Positions 1-9,440 of a stretch of DNA of 64,000 nucleotides are shown here, piece by piece. The stretch is from Candidatus Eiseniibacteriota bacterium (GTDB lineage Bacteria; Orphanbacterota; Orphanbacteria; Orphanbacterales; Orphanbacteraceae). Under the pieces are notes generated by a model. That model ran no database searches and was not told the origin of the DNA. It saw only the letters and a list, made by a program, of their open reading frames with translations. The stretch covers positions 62,001-126,000 of the forward strand of contig JAJRWB010000008.1 of NCBI GenBank assembly GCA_024276995.1. Reading direction: 5' to 3'. Both the position numbers and the translations under genes were made by a program. Numbering within the stretch: position 1 is the first letter of the stretch; the number at the start of each line of letters is the position of its first letter.

Positions 1-2
1 GG

Positions 3-2189
3 GTGGCGGACTACTATCTCTCCTCGTGGGGCGAGGCGTTGAGAACCGCTCTCCCGGCGGGGGGGAGCCGGAAGAGCCGGCGCTACGCGTTCCATCTCGC
101 CGCCGGCGAGGCGCCCGCGCCGGGAGGGCTCGAGGAGGCGATCGATCAGGCGCTCGCCGGGGCGGGACGCCTCTCGATGACCGCCCTCGCCCGGCGTTTC
201 GGTAAGGGATCGACCGTAGAAAGCGCCGTGCGGAAGCTCGTGCGCGCCGGGCGCGCGGAGATCCGTGCCGTGCTCGAGGAGAGCCCGGGGGGGGAGAGGC
301 GGGAGGCGTTTCTCGAGATCCTTCCCCAGGGGTGCGCCAAGGATGCGGAGAAGGCGCTTCGCGCCAACGCGGTGCGGCAGATCGAGTGTCTCCTCTACCT
401 TCGCGAGAAACGGCGTGCCAGGCGGTCGGAAATGAACGCCCGTTTCAGCGGTGCGCCGGCGGCGCTCGAGGCGAAGGGACTGGTGAGGACCGTATATGAA
501 AGAAGGCGCCGGATCGCCGACGGCGCGCTCGCCGATCACGACGTGGTCGATCCTCCCCTCACTTTGGAGCAGGAGGCCGCCCTCGCCCCGGTGGTATCGG
601 CGATCCGCGAGGGCCGTTTCGAAACGCGGCTTCTCCACGGGATCACAGGCTCGGGGAAGACGGAAGTCTATCTTCGCGCCGCTTCCGCCGCCCGGGAAAT
701 GGGGAAATCGGTGCTCGTACTCGTGCCGGAGATCGGACTCACCCCGCAGGCGGTGGGACGTTTCCGCACGCGTTTCGGCGCCGATGTGGTGGTCCTTCAC
801 AGCGCCCTCACTCCGGCGGAGCGCCACGACACGTGGCGCGAAATCCACAGGGGCGCCTTCCCGGTGGTGGTGGGCGTCCGCTCCGCCGTTTTCGCGCCGC
901 TTCCCGACCTCGGGCTGATCGTCGTCGACGAAGAGCACGACGGGAGCTACAAGCAGGGCGAAGCGCCTCGTTACCACGCGCGCGACGTCGCGGTGGTGCG
1001 CGGCCGTTTCGCCGGCATCCCCGTGATTCTCGGGAGCGCCACACCGAGTGTCGAATCGTTCGCCAACGCCCGGTCGGGCAAGTACGCCCTCTCAACGCTC
1101 AACCGGCGGATCGAGAACAGGCCGCTCCCCAGGGTCGAGGTGGTGAATATCGGCGCCGTCCCCTACTCGCGCAGAAGCGGCGTTCTCACACCGGTACTCG
1201 TGGAACGCCTCGACGCGACGCTGCAGCGGGGAGAACAGGCGATCATCTTCCTCAACCGGCGGGGATTCTCCCCTTTCCTCAACTGCGCCGATTGCGGTTT
1301 CGTCCCCCGGTGCGACCACTGCGACGTGACGTACACGTTCCACAAACAGGAACTGATTCTCCGCTGCCACTACTGCGGCACCGAGGAGACGCCCCCGTCG
1401 GCGTGCCCCGAATGCGGCGGCGGCCGGCTGAAGTATCGCGGCGTCGGCACCCAGAAAGTCGAAGAGGATCTCGGCTCCGCCTTCCCCTTCGCCCGGATCG
1501 CCCGGATGGATCTCGATACCACGAGAAGGCGAGACCAAGCGAAGGAGATCCTCACGCTCTTTTCCGAAGGGCAAATCGACATTCTCCTCGGTACGCAGAT
1601 GATCGCCAAGGGACACCACTTCCCGGGTGTATCGCTCGTGGGGATCATCAACGCCGATACATCGCTCCATCTTCCCGACTTCCGGGCGACCGAGAGGAGT
1701 TTTCAACTTCTCGTGCAGGTTTCCGGCCGTGCGGGCCGGGGAAAAGCGCCCGGTGAAGTGGTGGTGCAGTCGTTCCTGCCCGACCATTACTGTATCCGCT
1801 CGGCGGCGGAGCACGATTATGCTTCGTTCGTGGAGAGGGAACTCGAGGAGAGGAAGGAGCTTCTCTATCCACCGTTCTCGCGGATCGTGGCGATCACCTT
1901 CCGTTCGAAGAGCGCGGTCCGCGCCCAACGATCGGCGAAACGGTTCCGCGACCTCGTTGCCGGGAGCCGGCCGATGAGCGACCGGATCCACGAAATCCTC
2001 GGCCCGACGCCCGCGCCGATCCCCCGGATCCGGGACCGTTACCGGTGGCGGCTTCTGATCAAAGGGAGGACGGACCGCTGGGGTTCGATGCGCCGGTGCC
2101 TCGACGAGTTGCTCGAGCGACGCCGCGCCGCGGGTGGGAGGGGAGGGGCGGAGGTGCTCGTCGATGTCGACGCGATCGATCTTCTCTGA
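3..2189 (+). CDS. priA: Primosomal protein N' (PriA helicase), 5'-truncated by window edge
   Basis: PriA is a 3'-5' superfamily 2 helicase that reloads the replisome at stalled forks. The visible 728 residues begin inside the N-terminal DNA-binding domain with ADYYLSSWGEALRTALP, a segment that is internal in full-length PriA, so the true start lies upstream and the GTG at position 3 is only the first codon in view. Walker A (GITGSGKT) is near residues 213-220 and the DEEH box is in VVDEEHDGSYK. A zinc-binding region with eight cysteines (CADCGF..CDHC..CHYC..CPECGG) lies at about 425-470, and the helicase C motifs (GTQMIAKGHHFPGV and VSGRAGRG) follow. It ends at TGA and is followed by a promoter for the next gene. 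Confidence 0.96.
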   Translation: MADYYLSSWGEALRTALPAGGSRKSRRYAFHLAAGEAPAPGGLEEAIDQALAGAGRLSMTALARRFGKGSTVESAVRKLVRAGRAEIRAVLEESPGGERREAFLEILPQGCAKDAEKALRANAVRQIECLLYLREKRRARRSEMNARFSGAPAALEAKGLVRTVYERRRRIADGALADHDVVDPPLTLEQEAALAPVVSAIREGRFETRLLHGITGSGKTEVYLRAASAAREMGKSVLVLVPEIGLTPQAVGRFRTRFGADVVVLHSALTPAERHDTWREIHRGAFPVVVGVRSAVFAPLPDLGLIVVDEEHDGSYKQGEAPRYHARDVAVVRGRFAGIPVILGSATPSVESFANARSGKYALSTLNRRIENRPLPRVEVVNIGAVPYSRRSGVLTPVLVERLDATLQRGEQAIIFLNRRGFSPFLNCADCGFVPRCDHCDVTYTFHKQELILRCHYCGTEETPPSACPECGGGRLKYRGVGTQKVEEDLGSAFPFARIARMDLDTTRRRDQAKEILTLFSEGQIDILLGTQMIAKGHHFPGVSLVGIINADTSLHLPDFRATERSFQLLVQVSGRAGRGKAPGEVVVQSFLPDHYCIRSAAEHDYASFVERELEERKELLYPPFSRIVAITFRSKSAVRAQRSAKRFRDLVAGSRPMSDRIHEILGPTPAPIPRIRDRYRWRLLIKGRTDRWGSMRRCLDELLERRRAAGGRGGAEVLVDVDAIDLL

Positions 2190-2253
2190 GCCCGCGGAGC
2201 CCGCGCCTATTCGCAGTGCCTTGGAGACCGCCCACGCCACCGGGAAAAGCCTC

Positions 2254-2282
2254 TTGACACGCCGATGGGAGCCTCCTATGGT
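2254..2282 (+). promoter_or_regulatory. Sigma70-type promoter for the TPR lipoprotein gene
   Basis: TTGACA (2254-2259), a 17-bp spacer and TATGGT (2277-2282) match the housekeeping consensus. The predicted start of transcription is near 2289, about 65 nt before the ATG at 2354. The promoter lies in the gap after priA, so the next gene has its own transcription unit. Confidence 0.7.
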
Positions 2283-2353
2283 ATGGTGGATCTCGGAAAA
2301 GTACCTCCCGGGAGATCCATACTCCAGTTCCACCCAGGTCTGAGGAGATGAAG

Positions 2354-3370
2354 ATGAAAAGGAAACTGGCGATCGCCGCAGTGGGGCTGTGGGTGGCCGC
2401 GCTTGCGCTTTCGTGCGCCGGCAATCCGGCGTTCACCGGCGGGAAGAACTATGTTCAGCAGGGTGTCTGGGACAAGGCGGCGGAATCGTTCAAGCTGGCC
2501 GCTGCCAAGGACCCGAAGAACGCGGAGATCCAGTACTACCTCGGTTGGGCTTACTGTGAAAACGGCAAGTACCGGGAGGCGGGCGAGGCGTTCGGCCGAT
2601 CGAAGGAGCTTTCCGACAAGTTCGCCGCGAAGAGCGACGAAAAGATCGACTTTTATTGGGGGGATATCGCCGCCAAGGGGCAGGAGTTCGCCGAGGCGAG
2701 CCAGTTCGACAAGGCGACCGAACTGATGGAGAAGGCGCTCTATCTCAAACCGAACGACCTGAACACCTACTGGTACGTGGCGAATCTCTACGGGCAGATG
2801 GGCGACGTGGAGAAAGCCCGCGAGAAGTACGAGAAAGCTCTTCAGCTCGATCCGGACAACGATACGACGCTGACGAATTACGCGAAGTTTCTCGGTGAGC
2901 ACAAGATGGAAGCGGACGCTATCCCTCTTTTCGAAAAGCTTCTCGAGGAGAGGGAGGACGATGAGAATCTCGCCAGGCATCTCGCCGAACTGTACGACCG
3001 GGCGGGCGAGGAAGAGAAGGCCCTCGAGATCTACAAGCGCCTCGGAGACGCGTCGGTGCTGATGAACGACGCGTATGTCTACTATGACGGCAAGGAGTAC
3101 GACCAGGCGGCCAAGCTCTACGAGAAGGCGAAAATGATCGCCGAGAAGGGATCGGACGACTACTTCGACGCGTTCTATTACAGCGCGGCGTCGTTCTACA
3201 AGGCCGGGGATTATGAAAAGGCCCTCGAGGTGGGCGAGGCGCTCGTGGCGGAGAAAGGCGACGATCCCCGGTACTGGAGGCTGCTCGGCAACTGTTACAA
3301 GAATGTGAAACGGAACAACGACGCCCTCAAGGCGTTCAAGAAATCGGAGGAGCTCGAATCGCGTAAGTGA
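2354..3370 (+). CDS. TPR-repeat lipoprotein
   Basis: A 338-residue secreted lipoprotein of unknown specific role. The signal peptide MKRKLAIAAVGLWVAALALSC ends in a lipobox (ALSC), so the mature protein should be anchored by a lipidated Cys. The rest is a chain of tetratricopeptide repeats, such as DAEIQYYLGWAYCENGKYREA-like and DVEKAREKYEKALQLDPDN units. TPR scaffolds bind partner proteins, and in Gram-negatives such lipoproteins often act in envelope assembly. The ATG at 2354 is preferred over the one at 2348 because GAGGAG ends directly before 2348 and sits six bases before 2354. It has its own promoter upstream and a rho promoter just downstream. The function is not assignable beyond TPR lipoprotein. 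Confidence 0.85.
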   Translation: MKRKLAIAAVGLWVAALALSCAGNPAFTGGKNYVQQGVWDKAAESFKLAAAKDPKNAEIQYYLGWAYCENGKYREAGEAFGRSKELSDKFAAKSDEKIDFYWGDIAAKGQEFAEASQFDKATELMEKALYLKPNDLNTYWYVANLYGQMGDVEKAREKYEKALQLDPDNDTTLTNYAKFLGEHKMEADAIPLFEKLLEEREDDENLARHLAELYDRAGEEEKALEIYKRLGDASVLMNDAYVYYDGKEYDQAAKLYEKAKMIAEKGSDDYFDAFYYSAASFYKAGDYEKALEVGEALVAEKGDDPRYWRLLGNCYKNVKRNNDALKAFKKSEELESRK

Positions 3371-3385
3371 CGGCGCCCTTTTCGC

Positions 3386-3414
3386 TTGACATCGGTTCTC
3401 CGGTTTCGTAAACT
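3386..3414 (+). promoter_or_regulatory. Sigma70-type promoter for the rho operon
   Basis: TTGACA (3386-3391), a 17-bp spacer and TAAACT (3409-3414) make one of the best promoters in the window. It leaves a leader of about 215 nt before the rho GTG. I see no clear terminator in the leader, but rho genes are often autoregulated through their leader RNA, so it could be regulatory. Confidence 0.75.
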
Positions 3415-3637
3415 TGCCGGTGGATCTTCGGGGAAACGTCACCCAGGTATTGATCGCGACCTTCCTGATCACCGTATTCCGGCCGGCGGTTTCTTGACCG
3501 TTTCGTTGTGTACCGGAACTGCGGTTAAGAAGAGTAAGTTCCCTGGATTTATAACGAAGAAGAATTGAACTCGAAACCTTATCCGGGACGATTCGACAAG
3601 ATCGACCGGGTACCCAAGAGACCAGTGAGGTGAATTT

Positions 3638-4885
3638 GTGGACCTTGCAGCCCTGAAAAGCAAGACGATGCCGGAACTGCTCGAAGTCGCCCAGGACCTG
3701 AAGCTGGCCGGCACGAGCGGTCTGCGCAAACAGGACCTGATCTTCAGGATTCTCGGCGCCCAGACGGAAAAGAACGGGTTGATCTTCGGCCAGGGTGTCC
3801 TGGAGATCCTTCCCGAGGGGTACGGTTTTCTCCGTTCTCCCGAATACAACTATCTCCCGGGACCGGACGATATCTACGTCTCCCCTTCCCAGATCAAGCG
3901 CTTCGACCTGCGCACGGGAGACACCGTCTCCGGCCAGGTTCGGCCGCCGAAGGAGAGCGAGCGATATTTTGCCCTCCTCAAGGTGGAAGCGGTGAACATG
4001 GAGAATCCGGAGGCGATCAAGTCGAAGACGAACTTCGACAATCTCACCCCTCTTTATCCGGATGTCAAGTTTCCCTTGGAGCACAGCCCGGAAGAGCTCT
4101 CCACGCGCATCGTCGATCTCCTCTGCCCCATCGGCATGGGCCAGCGGGGATTGATCGTGTCGCCCCCCAAGAGCGGGAAAACCGTTCTCCTCCAACAGAT
4201 CGCCAACGCGATCACCACGAACATGCCCGAGGCGATTCTCATCGTGCTCCTCATCGACGAGCGTCCCGAGGAGGTCACCGATATGCAGCGCTCGGTGAAC
4301 GGCAAGGTGATCAGTTCCACCTTCGACGAGCCGGCCCAGCGTCACGTCCAGGTGGCCGACATGGTGATCGAAATGGCGAAGCGTCTCGTGGAGCACGGCA
4401 AGGACGTGGTGATTCTCCTCGACTCGATCACCCGCCTGGCGAGGGCGCACAACACGGTGGTACCCCACAGCGGCAAGATCCTCTCCGGCGGTGTCGACTC
4501 GAACGCCCTCCAGCGGCCGAAGCGCTTCTTCGGAGCGGCGCGGAATATCGAGAACGGCGGGAGCCTGACCATTATCGCCACGGCGCTGATCGACACGGGG
4601 AGCCGAATGGACGACGTGATTTTCGAAGAGTTCAAGGGGACGGGCAACATGGAACTCGTACTCGATCGGAAGCTCGCCGATCGGAGAATCTGGCCCGCCA
4701 TCGACATCAACAAGTCGGGAACCCGGAAAGAGGAACTCCTCCTTCCGCCCGATGTGTTGAACCGAGTCTGGATCTTGCGTAAATTCCTGAACGAGAGGAA
4801 CAGCATCGAGGCGATGGAATTTCTCGTCGAGCGTTTGGGGAGAACCAAGGCGAACAAGAAGTTCCTCGAATCGATGAATTCGTGA
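3638..4885 (+). CDS. rho: Transcription termination factor Rho
   Basis: Rho is the hexameric RNA-dependent ATPase that terminates transcription and stops uncoupled transcripts. The 415-residue product has the N-terminal helix bundle, the cold-shock-like RNA-binding fold with the RNP motif GYGFLR (61-66), Walker A PPKSGKT (about 176-182) and Walker [16 protein letters not shown]. The Q-loop and R-loop regions ([20 protein letters not shown] and the following [18 protein letters not shown]) are also present. It lacks the long N-terminal insertion found in some high-GC phyla. It starts at GTG with GAGGTG five bases upstream. rpmE follows 32 bp downstream, a gene order shared with many bacteria. 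Confidence 0.98.
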   Translation: MDLAALKSKTMPELLEVAQDLKLAGTSGLRKQDLIFRILGAQTEKNGLIFGQGVLEILPEGYGFLRSPEYNYLPGPDDIYVSPSQIKRFDLRTGDTVSGQVRPPKESERYFALLKVEAVNMENPEAIKSKTNFDNLTPLYPDVKFPLEHSPEELSTRIVDLLCPIGMGQRGLIVSPPKSGKTVLLQQIANAITTNMPEAILIVLLIDERPEEVTDMQRSVNGKVISSTFDEPAQRHVQVADMVIEMAKRLVEHGKDVVILLDSITRLARAHNTVVPHSGKILSGGVDSNALQRPKRFFGAARNIENGGSLTIIATALIDTGSRMDDVIFEEFKGTGNMELVLDRKLADRRIWPAIDINKSGTRKEELLLPPDVLNRVWILRKFLNERNSIEAMEFLVERLGRTKANKKFLESMNS

Positions 4886-4917
4886 GCGCCGCCGGGCGGC
4901 GGCGGGAGGTAGATCAA

Positions 4918-5169
4918 GTGCGAAAGGGCATCCACCCGGAATACCATCAGACGAAGGTGACATGCGTCTGCGGGAATGTGATCGAGGTCGGTTCCACGGT
5001 GAAGGATCTTCACGTGGAAATCTGTTCCAACTGCCATCCCTTCTTCACGGGACGCCAGAAGCTCGTCGATACGGCGGGCCGTGTGGAGCGTTTCCGGAGG
5101 AAGTACGGCCTCGAAGGGAAAGAGGGGAAGAAGACGGAGAAGGAAACGGAAGAGTCGTCGGACAAGTAA
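4918..5169 (+). CDS. rpmE: 50S ribosomal protein L31 (zinc-binding type)
   Basis: This is ribosomal protein L31 of the large subunit, 83 residues. It begins [12 protein letters not shown], the family's normal N-terminus, and the GTG at 4918 has GGGAGGT seven bases upstream, so the longer upstream frame is not used. It is the zinc-ribbon (C+) form: CVC near residues 16-18 and CSNC near 36-39, then the signature [20 protein letters not shown]. The C-terminal tail is a short charged Lys/Glu extension. It sits between rho and a hairpin that may end some of the transcripts. Confidence 0.97.
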   Translation: MRKGIHPEYHQTKVTCVCGNVIEVGSTVKDLHVEICSNCHPFFTGRQKLVDTAGRVERFRRKYGLEGKEGKKTEKETEESSDK

Positions 5170-5186
5170 CGCCGAAGAGAGAAACG

Positions 5187-5216
5187 GCCGGCCGGGGGAG
5201 GATCATCCCGGCCGGC
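5187..5216 (+). terminator. Strong hairpin after rpmE, likely intrinsic (partial) terminator
   Basis: A perfect 10-bp stem (GCCGGCCGGG at 5187-5196 and CCCGGCCGGC at 5207-5216) encloses a 10-nt loop and is followed by only TTT. The T tract is short, so it may act as an attenuator that reduces readthrough from rho-rpmE into the downstream genes rather than a full stop. Confidence 0.6.
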
Positions 5217-5240
5217 TTTGTGCGAAACCGGGAGAAGTCG

Positions 5241-6224
5241 ATGGGTGCGCGGCGCGAAGAGGCGGCAACCGGCGGCGGCGGAAGCGACCGCCTCGGCAAG
5301 ACGATGTTCAACAAGATCGGCGGCCAGGCGGTCATCGAAGGGGTGATGATGCGCGCTCCGGGAAGGATCGCCACGGCGGTTCGCCGGCCCGACGGCACGA
5401 TCGCGGTCCGGGACAGGCCGTTTCGTTCGGTGACCGAGAGATTCCGCCTCTTCCGGCTCCCCGTGCTCCGCGGCGCCGTGGCGCTCATCGAGACGCTCGG
5501 CATCGGCATGAGCGCGCTGATGTATTCCGCCGACGAGGCGATGGCGGAAGAGGGGGAGAAAAGGAGCGACGGGGAAACGAAAAAGGGTGGAACCGGGAAT
5601 CTCGCCCTCGCGGGAACGCTCTTTCTTTCCCTCGGCGTCGGCATCGCCTTTTTCTTCTACCTTCCCCTTCTTCTCACCGACCTGATCGGCGTGAAGGGGA
5701 GCGTCGCGTACAATCTCATCGACGGCGCCATCCGGATCGTTTTCCTTCTCGCCTACATCAAGGCGATCAGCCTCTGGGGGGAGATGCGCCGCGTCCTCGG
5801 TTATCACGGCGCCGAGCACAAGTCGATCTTCAACCTCGAGTCGGGCGCCGAACTGAGCGTGGAGAATGCCCGCGGTTTTCCGAGGCTCCACCCGAGGTGC
5901 GGCACCAGCTTTCTCCTCATCGTCATGGTGACGAGCATCCTGGTCTTCCTCTTCCTCGGCAGGCCGCATTCGATCGAGCTGAAGCTTCTCCGGCTCGCCT
6001 TCCTCCCGGTGGTGGGCGGCTTGAGCTACGAGTTTCTCCGTTTCTCCTCGAAGTGGGCGGACCACGCGGTGATGAAGCCGCTGATCGCCCCGGGGCTTTT
6101 CCTTCAGACGATGACGACGAGCGAGCCGGACGATTCCCAGATCGAGGTCGCCCTCGCGGCGCTCAAGGCGGCGCTGGGCGACACCCTCGACAAGCGAGAG
6201 GAGCTTCTCCGTGATGCGGGATAA
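5241..6224 (+). CDS. DUF1385 integral membrane protein
   Basis: A 327-residue membrane protein of the DUF1385 family, whose biochemical function I do not know. The diagnostic N-terminal motif is [15 protein letters not shown], and [15 protein letters not shown] with [13 protein letters not shown] follows in the second half. At least three to four hydrophobic segments are visible: around [44 protein letters not shown] and the region near LAFLPVVGG. The start at 5241 has GGAGAAG upstream. The gene lies between rpmE and prfA, its usual place in many phyla, and its end overlaps prfA by 11-14 bp, so the two are likely translationally coupled. Confidence 0.9.
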   Translation: MGARREEAATGGGGSDRLGKTMFNKIGGQAVIEGVMMRAPGRIATAVRRPDGTIAVRDRPFRSVTERFRLFRLPVLRGAVALIETLGIGMSALMYSADEAMAEEGEKRSDGETKKGGTGNLALAGTLFLSLGVGIAFFFYLPLLLTDLIGVKGSVAYNLIDGAIRIVFLLAYIKAISLWGEMRRVLGYHGAEHKSIFNLESGAELSVENARGFPRLHPRCGTSFLLIVMVTSILVFLFLGRPHSIELKLLRLAFLPVVGGLSYEFLRFSSKWADHAVMKPLIAPGLFLQTMTTSEPDDSQIEVALAALKAALGDTLDKREELLRDAG

Positions 6225-7290
6225 GGTGGCGCTCTACCGGGAGGAATTCGACGAAGTGAACCGACTCCTCGCCGACCCCGAAACGCTATCGGACCACAGG
6301 AAGCTCGCCGAACTCGGAAGGCGGCGGGGAAGGCTCGAGGCGATTCTGCGCGTGGGCGACCGATACGAGGCGCTTCTCGACCGTGTGAGCGAGGCGAAAG
6401 AGATCATCGCGGCCGGTTCGGACGCCGAGCTGGTGGAACTCGCCAGGGCCGATCTCGAGGAGGCGGAAGGGGAACTTCCCGGTTGCGAGGAAGAGCTGCG
6501 ACTTCTCCTGATCCCCCGCGACGAGAGGGATCACAGAAGCGCCATCGTGGAGATCCGCGCCGGTACGGGGGGGGACGAGGCTTCTCTCTTCGCGGGCGAT
6601 CTCTTTCGCATGTACACACGCTATGCCGAGCTGTGCGGATGGAAGACGGAGATGATGGATTCGAGTCCCACCGAGCTAGGGGGGTTCAAGGAAGTCGTGT
6701 TCGGTGTGAACGGGGTCGACGTTTTTCGTCGTCTCAAGTTCGAAAGCGGCGTCCACCGCGTGCAGCGCGTGCCCGCCACCGAGTCGAGCGGCAGGATCCA
6801 CACCTCGGCGGCGAGTGTGGCGATCCTTCCCGAAGCGGAGGAAGTGGAAGTGGAACTCGATCCCGCCGAGCTCAGGATTGACGTCTGTCGCGCTTCCGGC
6901 CCGGGGGGGCAGAGCGTGAATACCACCGACTCCGCGGTGCGGATCACCCACATTCCCACCGGCATCGTGGTCCGCTGCCAAGACGAGAAATCGCAGCATA
7001 AGAACCGCGCCAAGGCGCTCAGAATCCTCCGTTACCGCCTCTACGAGAAGAAACTCGAGGAGGAACAAAGCCGCGTCGCCGAGGAGCGCCGATCGCAGAT
7101 CGGTTCGGGCGACAGGAGCGCGAAGATCCGGACGTACAACTTCCCCCAGGGCCGTGTGACCGATCACCGGATCGGTTTGACGCTTCACAAGCTCGACGCG
7201 ATCCTGAACGGCGACTTGAACGAACTGGTGGAAGCCCTTCTCCTGGCGCACCAGGAAGAGCTGCTCCGGGAAAAGATGGACCGGAAATGA
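6214..7290 (+). CDS. prfA: Peptide chain release factor 1
   Basis: RF1 releases the nascent peptide at UAA and UAG codons. The stop-reading tripeptide is PAT in [18 protein letters not shown], the RF1 form rather than the RF2 SPF. The catalytic GGQ loop is in [17 protein letters not shown] near residue 231, and the C-terminal part has [10 protein letters not shown] and [23 protein letters not shown] lies upstream, and both GTG 6211 and ATG 6214 are possible starts; ATG is chosen. RF1 does not read UGA, which is relevant because this genome appears to recode UGA. The last bases overlap prmC by 4 bp (ATGA), and PrmC methylates this GGQ glutamine. Confidence 0.97.
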   Translation: MRDKVALYREEFDEVNRLLADPETLSDHRKLAELGRRRGRLEAILRVGDRYEALLDRVSEAKEIIAAGSDAELVELARADLEEAEGELPGCEEELRLLLIPRDERDHRSAIVEIRAGTGGDEASLFAGDLFRMYTRYAELCGWKTEMMDSSPTELGGFKEVVFGVNGVDVFRRLKFESGVHRVQRVPATESSGRIHTSAASVAILPEAEEVEVELDPAELRIDVCRASGPGGQSVNTTDSAVRITHIPTGIVVRCQDEKSQHKNRAKALRILRYRLYEKKLEEEQSRVAEERRSQIGSGDRSAKIRTYNFPQGRVTDHRIGLTLHKLDAILNGDLNELVEALLLAHQEELLREKMDRK

Positions 7291-8174
7291 CTTCATCACC
7301 GCGGTGCTGGAAGATACTCGATCTCCTCGACACCACCGCCGGTTTTTTTACGGCCAAAGAGATTCCGAACGGTCGTCTTGACGCGGAGTGGCTCCTCGCC
7401 GATCTTCTCGGAAAGAAGAGGATCGAACTGTACGCGTCGTTCGATCAGGTTCTCACGCCGGAGGAGGTCGATCGCTATCGTGAACGTGTCCGCCGGCGTG
7501 TCGACCGGGAGCCTGTGAAGCGGATCATCGGCAAGGCGGAATTCTACTCCCTCCCCTTCGCTGTGGCCGACGGAGTGTTCCTTCCGAGACCGGAGACGGA
7601 ACAGGTGGCGGACGCCGCCCTCGAGTGGCTCGCAAAGTCGGGTGGAGGGGAGGGGCTCACGGCGTGCGACGCGTGCACCGGCAGCGGCGCGCTGGCGGTC
7701 GCGATCGCGCGCAACGCCCCGGGCATCCGGTTCACGGGGATCGATATCGACCCGGCGGCGGTGGCGTGCGCAAGGGAGAACGGCGAACGCCACGGCGTGA
7801 ACGGTGTCATCGAGTGGGTCGAGGGGGACTGCGCGGCGTTCCTCGCCGAACACGCCGGTGGAGAGTACGACCTGGTGGTGTCGAATCCGCCCTACATCAC
7901 CACCGCCGAAATGAAGGCCCTCGCCGACGAGGTGCGTCTCCACGATCCGGAGCGGGCCCTCCACGGCGGCGACGACGGCATCGACGTCTACAGGCGCCTG
8001 ATCCCGGCGGCGCTCGGCGCGCTCCGGCGGGGAGGAGCGCTTTTCGTCGAGGTGAGCGACACCGTCGCCGGTGCGGTGGAGGATCTCGCGGAGAGGACCG
8101 GCGGCTTCAACGACGTCGGAGTGAGGAACGATTACGCGGGCCACCGTCGCGTGGTTTCCGCGAGAAAGGGGTAA
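7287..8174 (+). CDS. prmC: Release factor glutamine N5-methyltransferase PrmC
   Basis: PrmC transfers a methyl group from S-adenosylmethionine to the glutamine of the GGQ loop in RF1 and RF2. The 295-residue protein has an N-terminal helical release-factor-binding domain with [10 protein letters not shown]-like [13 protein letters not shown], then a Rossmann methyltransferase domain with [14 protein letters not shown], the acidic GIDIDPAAV loop and the catalytic [11 protein letters not shown] near residue 200. It overlaps prfA by 4 bp, so enzyme and substrate are made together. murA follows after a 9-bp gap. Confidence 0.96.
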   Translation: MTSSPRCWKILDLLDTTAGFFTAKEIPNGRLDAEWLLADLLGKKRIELYASFDQVLTPEEVDRYRERVRRRVDREPVKRIIGKAEFYSLPFAVADGVFLPRPETEQVADAALEWLAKSGGGEGLTACDACTGSGALAVAIARNAPGIRFTGIDIDPAAVACARENGERHGVNGVIEWVEGDCAAFLAEHAGGEYDLVVSNPPYITTAEMKALADEVRLHDPERALHGGDDGIDVYRRLIPAALGALRRGGALFVEVSDTVAGAVEDLAERTGGFNDVGVRNDYAGHRRVVSARKG

Positions 8175-8183
8175 GGCACCCGG

Positions 8184-9440
8184 ATGGATTCGCTCCGAGT
8201 GGAGGGGGGCGCCCGGCTGGCGGGCACCGTCGATATTTCAGGTTCGAAGAACGCCGTCCTGCCGATGCTCTGCGCCACCATTCTCGCTCCCGGCGAATAC
8301 ACCCTCGGGAACGTGCCTCTTCTGCGGGACGTGACCACCCTTTCGTCGCTCCTGCGCACCCTCGGGATCCGCACCCATCGCGAAGGCCATACGCTTCGCG
8401 TCGACTCGACCGGCGTCGTGCCGAACGAGGCGCACTACGACCTCGTGAGGACCATGCGCGCGTCGGTCTACGTTCTCGGGCCGCTTCTCGCCCGGTTCGG
8501 CCACGCCCGCGTCTCCCTCCCGGGGGGGTGCGCTTGGGGACCGAGGCCGATCGACCTCCACTTGAAGGCGATGGAGGCGCTCGGCGCCGCGGTCCGGCTC
8601 GATCATGGCACCATCGACGCCTCGGGCGCGCCCCTCATCGGAACGCGGATCGACTTCCCGATCTCCTCGGTCGGGGCGACGGGGAACGCCGTCATGGCGG
8701 CGGTGCTCGCCGAGGGAAAGACGGTCCTCGGCAACGCCGCCCGGGAACCGGAGATCTCGTCGCTGTGCGAATTCCTCGTCGCCATGGGTGCGCGCATCGA
8801 TGGAATCGGGAGCGGCGTTCTCGAGATCGAGGGCGTCGCCGAACTCCATCCCGCCGACGCCGTCGTGATTCCCGACAGGATCGAGGCGGGAACGTATCTC
8901 GTGGCGGCCGCGCTCACCGGTGGAGATGTGACGGTGCGTGGAGCGCGGAGCGATCATCTCGAGGCGACGCTCGCCGCGCTCCGTTCCGCGGGCGTCGAGT
9001 TCGAGGAGCGCGGCGGCGAGATCGTCGTCCGCGGCGGTGGGGAGATCTCCCCTTTGCGGGTGGAAACGGAGCCGTATCCCGGTTTTCCCACCGACATGCA
9101 GGCCCAACTGATGACGCTTCTTCTCTTCGGCCGGGGGAAGAGCGAGATCGTGGAGAACATCTTTCCCGACCGGTTCAAGCATGTGCCCGAACTGAACCGG
9201 ATGGGCGGTTCGATCCGCGTGGAAGGGAAGAGCGCGTTCATCCGCGGCGTCGGCGCGCTCACCGGAGCGCCGGTAATGGCGAGCGATTTGAGGGCGAGCG
9301 CCGCGCTCGTGCTCGCCGGGCTCATCGCTTCGGGCACCACGCGGATCAGTCGGGTCTACCACATCGACAGGGGATACGAACGGATCGAGGAGAAGCTCGC
9401 CGGCCTCGGCGGGCGGATCTGGAGGGTCCGTCGCTCATGA
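8184..9440 (+). CDS. murA: UDP-N-acetylglucosamine 1-carboxyvinyltransferase MurA
   Basis: MurA makes the first committed step of peptidoglycan synthesis, adding enolpyruvate from PEP to UDP-GlcNAc in the cytoplasm. The 418-residue protein has the N-terminal SGSKNAVLPMLCA motif with the essential Lys22, and the flexible loop PGGCAWGPRPIDLHL with Cys116, the residue attacked by fosfomycin. A sensitive rather than a Cys-to-Asp resistant form is therefore predicted. The C-terminal part has PGFPTDMQAQLMTL and the NRFKHVPELNRMGG-like segment. It overlaps selB by 4 bp. Confidence 0.97.
   Translation: MDSLRVEGGARLAGTVDISGSKNAVLPMLCATILAPGEYTLGNVPLLRDVTTLSSLLRTLGIRTHREGHTLRVDSTGVVPNEAHYDLVRTMRASVYVLGPLLARFGHARVSLPGGCAWGPRPIDLHLKAMEALGAAVRLDHGTIDASGAPLIGTRIDFPISSVGATGNAVMAAVLAEGKTVLGNAAREPEISSLCEFLVAMGARIDGIGSGVLEIEGVAELHPADAVVIPDRIEAGTYLVAAALTGGDVTVRGARSDHLEATLAALRSAGVEFEERGGEIVVRGGGEISPLRVETEPYPGFPTDMQAQLMTLLLFGRGKSEIVENIFPDRFKHVPELNRMGGSIRVEGKSAFIRGVGALTGAPVMASDLRASAALVLAGLIASGTTRISRVYHIDRGYERIEEKLAGLGGRIWRVRRS

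Noticed and set aside
2276-4963. Long antisense open frame (895 codons) opposite the TPR lipoprotein and rho
   Set aside because: Low-complexity Arg/Leu/Val composition, no recognisable domain, and fully opposite strongly conserved genes; typical shadow frame of GC-rich DNA.
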